DNA from: Poecilobothrus nobilitatus
Lineage: Eukaryota; Arthropoda; Insecta; Diptera; Dolichopodidae
DNA length: 64,000 bases
Reading direction: 5' to 3'
NCBI GenBank assembly: GCA_947095535.1
Contig: OX352774.1
Coordinates: 10,230,001-10,294,000 of the forward strand
The position numbers and the translations under genes were made by a program. The notes beneath the pieces are model-generated. The model was not told where the DNA came from and ran no database searches. It saw only the letters and a program-made list of their open reading frames with translations. Numbering within the stretch: position 1 is the first letter of the stretch; each line of letters starts with the position of its first letter. Positions 24,721-36,283 of the stretch are shown here, in pieces.

Positions 24721-25840
24721 ATTTTTTTTTTTTTTGTTTTTGAGATGACTAATTTTGTTAAAATTAGTACAACATCTATTGATGGGTTCATTTCTATTGT
24801 ACTCTGTATTATGTTTGTAGTCCATTAAAAATTTAGTATTTCTAGTTTGCCTAACACTATCGTTAAGTCTAAACTTGTTATTAAGAGATAGAAATACTAT
24901 TATTCAATATATCAAAAGTAAAGCATGATGACAATAGTTGTCTACGTAAAGATAAAGAAAGCAAGTTTAATGAATTAAGTCTTGTAGTGTAACTAGGTAG
25001 ATTAGCCAAATCAAAAGGGTTATATTGATTCCTTAATGTAAATAAAAGAAATTGCTTTTGAACTGATTCGATTATATTGGAATGAACTGCAAAGGCTGGA
25101 TCCAAAGCAATGTTACCGTATTCTAAGATAGATCGAACTAGGGAACAATAAAGAGATTTAATCACAGCTAAGTCGCTAAATTCTTTAGCTCTTCTCTTAA
25201 TGAAACCTAACATTTTATTAGCCTTTGAAACTATTAGATCATAGTAAAGATTATAATTAAGTCTATTATCGAGAAGAATTCCTAAATCAATAATGCTAGA
25301 AACCCTTTCAAGAATTACATTATCTATTTTGTAGTCATATATTAAAGAAGACCTTTTACGTGTAAAGCTTATAACCTTACATTTCTGTATGTTGAGTTCT
25401 AATTTATTTGACGTGCACCAAGCTTGTAACACTGATAAGCTTGATTGAAGTTTAGTTGCATCAGAATTATCTTTATCCACTTGATATATTTTTAGGTCAT
25501 CAGCAAACGAAATGTGAGGTATATTGCTTAGATATTCCGAAAGATCTGAAATAAAAACATTAAACAGAAGCGGGCCTAAATGGCTGCCTTGCGGTACACC
25601 GGAAGTGACCCCGATGGTGTTGGATAATACACCACGAAATTTAACATTTTGAGTTCTTTCTATAAGATAAGAATAAAGCCACTCAAGAAATGAACCCGAA
25701 ATGCCAAAAGTTGATAGTTTGTTTAGCAAAGTGAAGTGATCTACACGATCGAAAGCTTTGCTAAAATCAGTGTAAATTGCATCAACTTGGTACCCTTTCT
25801 CCATTTGATTCAGGATTTCAGATGTATTCAGATGTAACAA
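24721..25840 (-). mobile_element. 5'-truncated LINE (Jockey/CR1-like) with 3' A-tail
   Basis: On the minus strand the fragment runs from inside the reverse transcriptase domain to a poly-A tail (T-run on + at 24722-24735). After the stop of the main frame, a shifted frame (KFRLNDSVRQTRN, NEPINRC) continues almost to the tail, as in LINEs whose last ORF ends close to the 3' end. This fits classical 5' truncation during target-primed insertion. No target duplication was identified. Upstream of 25840 the expected residues are not readable and a stop occurs. Confidence 0.8.
24881..25840 (-). pseudogene. Non-LTR retrotransposon reverse transcriptase fragment
   Basis: 319 residues of a LINE reverse transcriptase palm/thumb region, open throughout. 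Motifs in order: YTDFSKAFDRVDH (residues 23-35, first catalytic Asp), SGVPQGSHLGPLLFN (80-94), FADDLKIY (112-119, catalytic Asp pair), then LYCSLVRSILEYGNIALDP in the thumb, typical of Jockey/CR1/I-type LINEs. In an intact element the enzyme would copy its own RNA at a nicked chromosomal site. The endonuclease and finger regions are absent and the listed start is a TTG inside the domain, so no functional protein is expected. The long open frame means the insertion is fairly young. The natural C-terminus is in another frame after about 24885. Confidence 0.88.
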
Positions 25841-28345
25841 ATATTGTCATTTCATTAGATTTTTCTTTTTGTCTTATATTAATACTTTAATTTTAAATCA
25901 AAGAGGATTGATGCAATTTAAAGCTAAAACTAAATAAAAACTAAATATTATTATAAATTCAATATAACAAATCCTGTACTTTAATACTACTAATAAATTT
26001 TTTTTTTTTAAAATGTCATACTTGTGTTTTATACTAATTTTCAAATCTAAAAAAACCCATAGGATCATATTAAATGAAAATTTAGAAAAAAAAAAAAAAA
26101 ACAACTACAAAATAAAAATGAAAAGTTTTGTATTATAAAAGAAAATCCTTTTATATCTTTACACAAAAATTACATTATGTCATTTTTAACAAAGCAAACA
26201 ACAAGAAAAAAAAGGAAACCAAATCTCAGTGGATCATGTAAATTTTTTTTTTTAAGTCTTTAGATAATTTACCAATTTACATGAAGATTTTCTAAATCCA
26301 AAAAAAAAAAAAATCAAAAGAGAATTTTTTTCAATTTAGGTTCAATGGGATTTTTATATTCATTTATTTCTTCTTTTAAACCTTTCAAATTTATTCAAAT
26401 TGAAAGGTACTAAAGAAGAAGTAAAAATAAAAATTACTGATGAAAGGAAAATTATAGGCTTTTGTAAAGGAGTAAAGTAACAAAAATAAAAAACAACAAA
26501 AAGGATAAAGCAATTGTAAGGATTTAGAAAATCTTTGATTTTATTCTGATATATAAAAAAAAAAAAAAAAGTCTATTTTTATAAGAACTAGATTTTGCCA
26601 AACATTTTAAAAATAATTTCAAACTCAAATGTCAAATTGAATTTATTTTCTAAACGGATGATTATAAAATTTATGTTAAGTTATTTTGATTTCAATTCGA
26701 ATTTGATTTAAGTTCTTTTTATTTTTTTCATTTTACATAATTTCCTTCTGGTTTCATCAAAAGATTTTTTTCATAATTTTTATGAATGAGTATTGAAAAA
26801 TAAGAGTTGCTAATCCTCCTACTCTACCTGTTATTAACAAATAAATACGCCTGTATAAAATAAATTAAATTTTACTTCCAAAACCTCTTAACTAACTAAC
26901 TAGTAACTGAAATCCTTTATTTAAAATAATTGTACTGTAAAAAATCATAATCAATTCAGAAAAACAAAACAAAAATCCTTTAGATTTGAATAAAATTTCA
27001 TTTACTTTCAATTTCTCTTTAATAATTCCCTTAATTTACATTTAAATTATAAGTTTTTCCCTTAAATTACTCAGACTTCATTTGAATTGCGAATTAAAGC
27101 AAATATTTAAAAAAAAAAAAAAAAAGTGCGGAAAGTAATTAAAAATATAATTAAGAGTATGTATGTACATATAATACTTACGTTCACTTAAACCCTTTAT
27201 TCAAAAACTATATGGTATATTTAATTTTATTTGTATTCGTGTCCCTGAATCACAACTCAATTATTATTTACAATAAAATTTTAATGACAAAAAAAATTTC
27301 CATTCATTAAAACTAAGACAACTACAACTACTCACTATACATAATAATTATGAAAATTTTTAAAATTTATAGATGCCAAAATACAGTATAAATTATTTTT
27401 CTTACCACCCGCCAACATTACAAAAACAAAACAACTTTCTTTTCAAATGAGGATGCATTGAAAACTTCATTGAAAAATTTGTTATGGTTAAAAAATTTCC
27501 AATCAAATTGTTTACAAAGAATTCCCTTCAGTACACAGATTAGCATATTAAATAAATTAGGGACATAAAACTAACAAAATGTAAATTAGTAAGTTAATGT
27601 TTTGAAATGCATCACATAGCCAACGTCACGAAAAAAATTCCAATTTAATTTTCTGTTAAAACAAAAACAAAATCCTTAAACATATTTTCCACTTAATAAT
27701 TACTTGATTTCTCGCAAATCTTATGCAATTTTTTTATATATATATGTGTATACATACTGATGAAACATATTATATATAGTATATATATTGTGGTGAAACA
27801 TAATGAATGTAAAAATTATACTACTATCATGCAGATACACTTACAGGCTTACATATACGCTTTGTTTGAGAAAGTTTTGTTTTTTTAATTGAAATTTATA
27901 CAGGAGACAATTAAAAATTCTGAAAGACTAAGGATACGAAAATATGATAACTAAATAGAGAATATTTTGAAAATAGTACTTCAATACCTTTCAATTAATT
28001 TTTGTAGCTTCTATTAATATTTGCTGTTCAAGGAAATAGCTGTAACGAAAATTTGTCCTTCAGTACGGGTTTTGTACAACCAATTTTTCATTTTATATTA
28101 ATTTGGTAATTTTAATTCCCAAGTTAATATGTCGATAATTCTTTTAAGATTCAGTTGAATACTTCCCACAGTACTTGGGGACATTCTATCCATTTCAGTT
28201 CAATTTGTAGTATTCCTAAAATATACTGTTGCCATAATCACATTAATTAGTTATAGATCATCATATATGTATAGCCACTTTTTGTTTTTACCTTATCTGA
28301 AAATCAAAATGTTAAGAAATAGAAATTTAAATTCTGGGGCCAACA
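25841..28345. other. AT-rich stretch without recognised genes
   Basis: No gene, RNA or repeat family recognised. Confidence 0.5.
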
Positions 28346-28350
28346 ATATA

Positions 28351-28435
28351 GTTTTTTTTTTCTAAGGGAGGTGGAAATCTTCCAAAGACACCAAGAATTT
28401 CACATTGGTAGTGATTAAACCCACCTCTCTCTTTA
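28351..28435 (-). mobile_element. S2 hairpin SINE-like element, copy 2
   Basis: The minus strand reads 'gagaggtgggttta', then CACTACCAATG, 'gaaattcttggtgtcttt', 'ggaagatttccacctccctt', then an A-tail (T-run on + at 28352-28361). About 17 bases around the box A-like 'agtgagtaagaatct' are missing relative to the 63.9-kb copy. Flanks 'gccaacaatatag' (left) and 'gccaatataatag' (right) are a plausible imperfect target duplication, which would support retroposition. Confidence 0.65.
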
Positions 28436-28482
28436 GCCAATATAATAGAAACCCTTTACTTCTTAACGCAGTATATTGGCTA
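28434..28482. repeat. 11-bp perfect inverted repeat
   Basis: TAGCCAATATA (28434-28444) and TATATTGGCTA (28472-28482) could form a hairpin with a 27-nt loop. It adjoins the S2 element and one arm overlaps the presumed target duplication. Confidence 0.7.
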
Positions 28483-28539
28483 GGGAGTAGGGATAGGAAA
28501 TGGGATGCGGAAACATTGAATTGGAAGAGGGACTGTAAG

Positions 28540-28860
28540 GAAACAATGAATCCACCTATTATTATTACTATTTTGATAACAGTAACTATAGCCGTTCTAA
28601 CGTTTACAACATACAGTAGTATATAACACCTTACTGCATGAGATAATTATTGAAGGCAACCCCCACTGTAACTGTAGCAGCTATTATTATTGGTATTAGT
28701 ATTATTACTTATTAATATTATTACTATTTTACTACAAATTCAGGGCAAATAGTTAAATTAAAACATGCAATAGTATATAACACCTTCCTACATGATATAA
28801 CCAAAGATAGCTCCACTGTACCAGCTATTGTTATTATTATTAGAATAAAAATAATTCATA
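28540..28860. repeat. Duplicated ATT-rich segment
   Basis: Two units of about 155 bp share 'agtatataacacctt' followed by CATGA (28617 and 28771 onwards) and an ATT-trinucleotide tract. The second unit is shorter. Part of a 73-codon frame at 28405-28626 falls here but shows no conserved motif. Confidence 0.6.
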
Positions 28861-30640
28861 AAATCATTTGAACAACATCATTATTGAAATACCTACTTTC
28901 GGATTCCCGAAACACTAACACACTTTTATACTACATAACTAACATAATATGACACAAGGTGTATAACTTCATTATTAAAATTAAAATTTTATTCTTGCAC
29001 AAAAAAAAAAAAAAAAACTAAGTGAATCCTCTATAGAAAAATATTTGCATTATTAACAGGAAACTGATATATTATTATGCAATAGCATTAGTGAAATACC
29101 ATCAGCAGTTATGTGGGTTTTATATAAAATAAGAAAAAAATATTCATCTTTAAAGTTATGATTCTCACGCCTCAATGTGTACTTTCTTTCCTACAAAAAG
29201 AAAAAAAAAAGAAAACAAACAATAGGAAAAACGTATTTTCAGTGACTTAAGAGCTCGTTAAAGTAAAATAATAAAAAAAAAATATGATTTTATATGTTGG
29301 CTACATACACAAACACATATATATATATTATTAATTTACCTAAATCTTTAGATATACTTAGAAAAAAAAAATATCTGAATATATGACGCATATCATCATA
29401 ATCAGTGGTTTGAAAAATTATCATAAAAATATGACACCAGAGAGACTCTAATGTGCACAAATAATATTCATTGATATATGTATGTATGTATGTATGTATG
29501 TACACAACAGTAGTTAGATTCTATAATCAATTCATAACAGCTATACACTCATAATAATATAACATTGATGGAAATTTAATATTATCAAGCTAAATGTTGC
29601 ACCAGCAGCAATAACATTTTAAGATTATTAGACAGGTTTATTAAATAATCATATTTAAAACAGATTTTCTTTTTTATGTTGAAATTTAGAGACATAATTA
29701 AAACAGAACTAGCTTAATAATGAAAAATATAACTTATTGAAAATAAAAGTTATATTTTCTATACCAGTTAATTTCAATGTATAACTGAAGAATTAAATTC
29801 AAGGTTTTAATTTTTTATATATATACAAAAATTGATTAGTTAATTTTAAATGACTACCTATATGATTTAAGCGTAAAGAATTAGATTCATTATAATTGTA
29901 TTATTACTAAAAAATAAAACTTAGATCAACCATATGTTAGTAGTTAGTTGATTATTTAGACTAGGATATTCAAAATACAAGAAAGATTAATGACGATGAA
30001 GAATTCAATTAATAATCGAATTGACATTTTTAACATTTTTTACAGATCCTATAGCTTGTCAAAGATAACTTAAAGTAAGTAATCTGAAAATGTTTATTTA
30101 TCTATTAATGATACCAATTTAATATTTTTTAATTGGATTTAATTGGACAACAAAAATCTTATAGATCCGAAATGGCAAATCCTTTAGTTGTGTTAAAAAT
30201 TTCTTTCACGTAATTGCATTTAAAAGTAATTAAAGTTTTAACATAATTTATTTTAAGGGTTGTAAAGTTTTTTGCCTCTAATGATATCTAATAAATACAA
30301 ACTATTTAAGACATTCAGTTCCAACATAATACTTAATTGACTAGTAAAAGTATATTCCATTCAGCCCAGTGTTTCCCAGTGAGCCCAGTTTCCACAGTAT
30401 CATTATTAATTTCTACAATTTAAAAATTATTTTTTTTAAACCGTTATTGTTTTATACTTTTTATTCAATATTATTTATTTAATTTATTTTTACAGCTCGC
30501 TTATCACTTACTTTTAATCATCGAAAAACACTAAAGAAGGGCGATACAAGCACGATTCCTCTATTATCGTGTAAGCGTTTAATTAAACAGGAATTTGGTG
30601 AACAAAGCGTGTTGACATACTTTAAACATATGCAAATTAA
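28861..30640. other. AT-rich stretch without recognised genes
   Basis: Only a (TATG)n microsatellite at 29477-29502 stands out. Confidence 0.5.
29477..29502. repeat. (TATG)n microsatellite
   Basis: Six tandem TATG units. Confidence 0.9.
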
Positions 30641-30726
30641 AAACTTAATAATCCACAATTTACATATGATGTGCATCTGGTAGATGATTGTATATTCGTG
30701 TCACAAGCAATTTGGCATATCCTGAA

Positions 30727-31041
30727 TTATGCTAACTAGGAAGAAGAACAACTGAGGATTTATTGCTCTTTGGAAAACTTTAAGTAGGAAATATTAAACT
30801 TTTTATTTCGTCGGAACAAGTTTCCACTCCTACAAAATATTAGTAAAACAGAGTAAGAGAACCTCGGAAACTTAATGGAAACATCGGAAACCTAGTGGAG
30901 TGAGTGACGAAGTATATTGGGATCGTTTATTAAACGAATTGTTCTATTTTTCACTATATTAAGAAATTGCAATTTCGGTTTCCAGGCTTCTGCCCAAATA
31001 TAAGCATTATACTCAATATTTGGTCGTATAAATACTTTGTA
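30727..31041 (-). pseudogene. Second LINE reverse transcriptase relic, C-terminal end
   Basis: On the minus strand one frame reads VFIRPNIEYNAYIWAEAWKP, then KLQFLNIVKNRTIRLINDP and ends in a TAG at 30892-30894. A shifted frame then gives LFY-x-YFVGVETCSDEIKSL, IFPT and KSNKSSVV. This order (IRP-x-(L/I)EY...W, then QRR-x-(I/V)RLINDP, then LFYRYF-x-G-CS-E, then TRSSVV) is the thumb and tail of Jockey/R1-like LINE reverse transcriptases. Frameshifts and stops make it a dead relic, older than the 25-kb fragment and from a different lineage. The catalytic core is not present. Its limits are set by where readable homology ends. Confidence 0.75.
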
Positions 31042-31841
31042 TTAATAAATCAAAAGATGGCGATTATTTTAAGAATTAGAACTTGTGAAGAAAACGTTAT
31101 TATGTTATGTTCACCAGTCATATGAAGATAGGCGACTGCAGAGAAAGAAATGATATGTTAGTTTAATTGTAATAAATTGCACTATAAATATGTTAAAATT
31201 ATATATACAGATTAATATATTAAAATCATCATTAAAATTCTCCATATACAAAATTAGAGAAACTCAAGTGTATTTTTCCTTTAAATTTATAAATTTTAAA
31301 TAATTTAAAAAAAATACATTAAACAATAGTGTGTATAGTGCATACATCATACATTTAATCCTCTCATAATAATTTTATATTCTTATAGCCTAAGTGATTA
31401 ATTATCGACTAATATAGAATTTATTTTAAAATTTATTTCTTTAATAAGATATTAAAATTCTATCATTCACTTTTATTATAAATACGATTTATGATGATTT
31501 GAATTAGTGGTGGATGATGTAGAAAATTGTGCAAATATGATATAATATGCACTAATTTTTAGATGTTTTTTTTTTTTTTTATTGCAGTTCTATTTATGTT
31601 ATAATTGTATTTTAATGTGTCAGATAAAATGAAATGAAATTTTATTCAATTATTTGCAATTATGCTTTAATTTATAAAAAATATTATTTGATATTTTACT
31701 GATATCTTAAATATAGCAAAAAAATTCGCTGATATATTTTAAACAAATTTTTATTGGATCTATAAATATATACTTAAAAAAATAATCTTATCTTTTTGTT
31801 AAATAGTTTAATTGTTCTCTTAATTTTATTAACAATTCCTT

Positions 31842-31861
31842 CAATACAATACAATACAATG
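31842..31861. repeat. (CAATA)n microsatellite
   Basis: Four tandem pentamers. Confidence 0.85.
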
Positions 31862-32869
31862 AAATTTCCCATTTGGAATACATTTAACAAATAACTATTT
31901 CACTAAATAACATTTAAATAAATTTACAATATAACTAAAAAACAAACCTGATAATCTGATAAATTGTGTATAATATAAGTCAGATACCGGATTAGAATTT
32001 TTTTATTATCCTTTTGTAAATGTTTAAGATATAATATAAAGTTTTAAAATGCAGAATAAATAGTAGAAACAGTCGTCAAATAATTAATAGGAATCGTTAT
32101 AATAGATAATACAAACGATTGTATATTCTTAGAGGTTTCCTCTACTTCTTTATTTGAAGAAAAACTGAGCCTTGAAAATGTGTACATTAAGTTTTCATTA
32201 AGTTCCTACAGTTTTCTGTTAATTTTACTCCAACATACTTTTTATTTAACTTAAATAACATGAAAAATTACTGAAACAGAAGTAAACAACTAAAAATAAA
32301 AATAAATACATAACTAGTATTCAGATTATTTTTAAAGACTAAACAAGATAATAAATTTAAGTCTAACAAAATTAATTTATTATTGTTTTTTATTGATGGA
32401 AAAAAAAAACTAAATAATACAAATGTTTCCCGTTATCAGAATTAGACTAACACCAATTTTTCAAACATATTCGATTACCTACAGTATATAAGTTGTTACC
32501 TCACTTTTCAGTCATTAACTCAAATTTTAAAATTGATTTGCTCCGAAAATATACCAGAGTGATGGTAACTCTTATTCTAATCACATATTTTGTATTTTTT
32601 AAAATTTTTTATCTATTAGAACGGTATCCTCTAAAATTGCATAATTTTTGCATTAGACTAGGATTTCTTGAACAAATACATAAAAACATAAATTTACTTA
32701 AACATTTTTTTTTTGTTTTGCCTTTCCATCTTCAATGTACATTAAATATGTAAATGAATTAACATAAACGGTTCCTGTATAATGTCGTAATGGAAAACTA
32801 TAACGGTTTAAGTAAAATACTACTAAATGTTAAGAAAATTTTGTTTTTGTTCAGGTTTTTTTTCATTTT

Positions 32870-32947
32870 TCGGCGACTAGATGGCGGCATCAGTCCTAAT
32901 ACCATATATATTCGGAAACCTAAAAATGCAAAATGTATGATGACGTC
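32870..32947. promoter_or_regulatory. Possible regulatory island: CTCF/Pho-like and CRE-like sites
   Basis: GCGACTAGATGGCGGCA (32872-32888) resembles the core of CTCF sites (AGATGGCGG) and also contains ATGGC, the Pho/YY1 core. About 50 bases on, GATGACGTCATC is a palindrome containing the full CRE octamer TGACGTCA. Both stand out in sequence that is otherwise A/T-only. Motif matches alone do not prove function; it could equally be a fragment of an unrecognised transposon end. Confidence 0.25.
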
Positions 32948-33689
32948 ATCTTAATAGCTCGTAACCACTCTGTGAGTTGTTTATCCAATAATTTTTTAAA
33001 TCTCAAAATATTCTAAATAATTAATAATAATCTTATAAAAGAAAATTGATTTTAATTTTCCTTTCTAATAATAAAAAAAAAATCCCAAAAAAAAAAAAAA
33101 TCTCTAATTAAATGGAAATTTAAATGGAAATTCTACAAAACAAAAAACAATATAACAAGAGAAAAACATAAACTGTTATTAACACAAAATGAAAATATTT
33201 ATATCTATAGATATTTAAATGTGTATGTAGTAACTGTATATAAAACCTATAATAAAAATCATAACAAATTTTTAATTTTAATGTTTATATGTCATGTCAC
33301 GTGATACTTACAAATGACACTGAATTTTTATAAAAAAAATAAAAAGAAAAAAAAACAAAAAAATATTCATATTTATAATTTTGTTCCTGCATTACATGCT
33401 ATAAAATTATATCACTTATGTAATTTATATCATGACGGTAACGTATATGTAACATTCAACAAAACATAAGATTCAAATGAACATTTTTTGTTAATTCTAT
33501 TTATAAATCACCCAACCAAAAAAAAAACAAGGTAGAATGTAAACCAACGGTTTTTAAAAGCGCACATTTCCAAAACTCAATACAAATTGTTTAGAAGTGT
33601 GACTTACACAAAAATTTGAAAATTTCATGTAATAAGAAAAAAACGTGAAAATAGGACATTTTTGAGATTTTGAGGGGCCGTAAGTCCGG

Positions 33690-35140
33690 AATCCTATATA
33701 ACTAAGAAAAGCTGTTAACACACGTAAAAATATATTATTGAAGCTTTAATTTTTATGTCTTGCCGAAGAAAAGTTTTTACAGGTGCCTAAGTTACAGGTG
33801 TCTAAAAATAGCAAAATTTCAATTTTTGAGGCGTAATAACTCTTAAAGAGGGGGCGTTACCAAAAAATTTTCTGAGGAAACTTATACTAATTCTAAAAGT
33901 TCTTTCTTGTCTCAAAATTTCAGGTTCCTATCTAAAGGGGTGCCGGAGTTATGAAAAAAGAAATTTCATGCAAAATGTGGTTTTCACATAACGGTAAATT
34001 TAAATCGTAAATTACAAAATATTACATAATTTTGATATTGTTTTATATAGATAATAAAATTTTTGATCTTCTGGCGGTTTTAGATTGCAAAACTATTACG
34101 CAAAGCCCGAGATATATACATCTGAAAATGGAGCTTTTTTACAATTTTGAAGAGCTGCAGCTTTGGAACCCTTTACAACTAAAATAAACCTTTCACACAC
34201 GTAAAAATATATTATTGTAGCTTTCATTTTCATGTCTTGCCGAAGAAAAATTTTTACAGGTGCCTAAGTTACAGGTGTCTAAAAATAGCTAATTTTCAAT
34301 TTTTGAAGCGTAATAACTCTTAAAGAGGGGGCGTTACCAAAAAATTTTCTGAGGAAATTTATACTAATTCTAAAAGTTCTTTCTTGTCTCAAAATTTCAG
34401 GTTCCTATCTAAAGGGGTGCCGGAGTTATGAAAAAAGAAATTTCATGCAAAATGTGGTTTTCACATAACGGTAAATTTAAATCGTAAATTACATAATATT
34501 ACATAATTTTGATATTGTTTCATATAGATAATAAAATTTTCGATCTTCTGCCGGTTTTAGATTGCAAAACTATTACGCAGAGCCCGAGATATATACATCT
34601 GAAAATGGGGCTTTTTTACAATTTTGAAGAGCTGCAACTTTGGAACCCTTTACAATTAAAATAAACCTTTCACACACGTAAAAATATATTATTGTAGCTT
34701 TAATTTTTACATCTTGCAGAAGTAAAATGTGTGCAGGTTCCTAAGTTACAGGTGTTTAAAAATAGCAAATTTTCAATTTTTAAGCCCTAATAGCTCATAA
34801 ACAGGGGGTGGTCCGAAAAAATTTTCTGAGGAAACTTATACTAATTCTAAAAGTTCTTTCTTGCCTCAAAATTTCAAGCTTGTATCTAGAAGCGTGCCGG
34901 AGTTATGAAAGTAGAAAAATCATGCAAAATTTGGTTTTCACATAACGGTAAATTTAAATACTAAATTTAAAAAAATTGTATAATTTTGATATTAATTTAC
35001 AAAGATAAAAGAAATACCTGTCGAATGACGTTTTCAGATTGAAAAAATCTTAAGCAGAACATAAGATATATGCATTTAAAAATAGGGCTTTTTCAAAGTT
35101 TGAGGGGGTGTAGCTCCGTAATGGGGGGGGCTACATGAAA
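33690..35140 (-). repeat. Tandem 477-bp repeat array inside family B copy 1
   Basis: Three full units and a partial fourth. Each unit carries in order 'tgccgaagaaaa' (or a variant), 'ggtgcctaagttacaggtgt', 'aacttatactaattctaaaa', 'ggtgccggagttatgaaa', 'ttttcacataacggtaaatt' and a 'ctgaaaatggagc'-like block. Units 1 and 2 are much closer to each other than to unit 3, suggesting stepwise duplication. Confidence 0.85.
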
Positions 35141-35231
35141 AAGTTGTTCCACAAAATTATTTTTTTTATAAGACCTACCTATGGTTAAAATTTTTTTTCT
35201 CTATCTTTAACGGTGTAGAAGTTTTGTAAAC

Positions 35232-35275
35232 AGACGGACGGACGGATGGACGGACGGACGGACGGACGGACGGAC
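35232..35275 (-). repeat. (GTCC)n microsatellite of family B copy 1
   Basis: On + it reads (GGAC)n with one GGAT variant. A GTCY microsatellite near one end is a described feature of DINE-1-type elements. Confidence 0.9.
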
Positions 35276-35330
35276 AGAGTGAAACTAATAAGCACATTTT
35301 TTCAAAATTTTTTTGGAAATGTGCTAAAAA

Positions 35331-36263
35331 CAAATCCCATGAACTTGTGTTTGAAATAAAACTGTTATAACTTATAATAAAAAAAAAAACAAAAACAAAC
35401 AAGAAAAAATATCAATTACAATTTAACTTATTTACAAGTATGTTACCATATTACAAAAGACAAGTTGCACAATAGTATTACATTTCATTAAATAGGAAAA
35501 GAAAAAATAAAGTCTACTTAGATTGTATAGTTCTTGACAATTCAAATGTCATCATCAAGGTAATGGACAAAAGCAAAAACAAAAACATTAAAATTAAAAC
35601 AATATAACTTATAACAGTTATATAATTGAGAAACAGTTATATAAAATAAAAATAAAATAAATTGTCATTTTTCGGAGATTAAACAAAAAAGAAAAATAGC
35701 AAAGAAAAAAAAACAACAATAAGAAAATGATAAAAATTTACTGTTTATGGTATATGTATAAAAGAAAAACTGTCATAAAAAGAAATAAATCCAACTTATG
35801 GAAGCATTTAATGACAAAATATACTGTGTTTAAATCTCAGCTTAAATTTTAATTGAAATTTAATATTAGACTAATGTTTGTTTTTCTTGTTTTTGATTAT
35901 AAGTTTCATTTAAAATAAAAAATAATTAAATTGCATGAAATACCGTTTTATTTTATTGTTATTATTTGTGATAAAATTACTAAAGAAAAATTATTACTTT
36001 TAATTAAGGTGTGACAGCAAAAATTTAGTTTAAAAAAAAAAAAAAGGAAGAAATTTTATGAAATTTTTATAAGGTTAATTTTCAACTGAAATAAACTTAC
36101 TTGCTTTAGTTTCTTTGAAATGGTGCATATATTATACATATATTCAAATTCTTAAATTAATTATGAAACTAACCTGAAAGGAAAAATAAAAAATATTTAG
36201 TAAATTTTAAAATTTTTTTAATTTTTGAAAATATATTATGGACTTGGATCAATTATTAATAAA
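35331..36263. other. AT-rich stretch without recognised genes
   Basis: No gene or repeat family recognised between the family B element and the mariner. Confidence 0.5.
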
Positions 36264-36283
36264 TTCAAAATTGAGGTATCATA
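36264..36283. repeat. Extra partial copy of the mariner inverted repeat, outside the element
   Basis: The bases TTCAAAATTGAGGTATCAT appear immediately left of the mariner's own left end, where the same string recurs 24 bases later. The result is a tandem doubling of the terminus. Confidence 0.8.

Larger units (their letters stand above)
31042..33521. other. AT-rich stretch without recognised genes
   Basis: A short (CAATA)n tract at 31842-31861 and one island of higher G+C at about 32870-32960 (listed separately). No gene recognised. Confidence 0.5.
33522..35330 (-). mobile_element. Family B Helentron-like non-autonomous element, copy 1
   Basis: Reading the minus strand: 5' end TTTTTAGCACATTTCC followed by a hairpin (AGCACATTT...AAATGTGCT), a (GTCC)n tract (+ 35232-35275), about three tandem units of 477 bp (the 'cgtaaaaatatattattg' mark recurs at 33723, 34200 and 34677), a subterminal GGAAATGTGCGC that pairs with the 5' end, a stem-loop AAACC-GTT-GGTTT, and the tail ACATTCTACCTTGTTT. 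It is 1809 bp, the same length as the copy at 57013, to which it is nearly identical in inverted orientation. No ORF of note; it depends on enzymes from elsewhere. The class is inferred from architecture shared with DINE-1/HINE elements. Confidence 0.75.

Noticed and set aside
35175..35402. Frame with repeated SVRP residues
   Set aside because: Produced by the (GTCC)n microsatellite in family B; the same peptide appears at 56929-57168.
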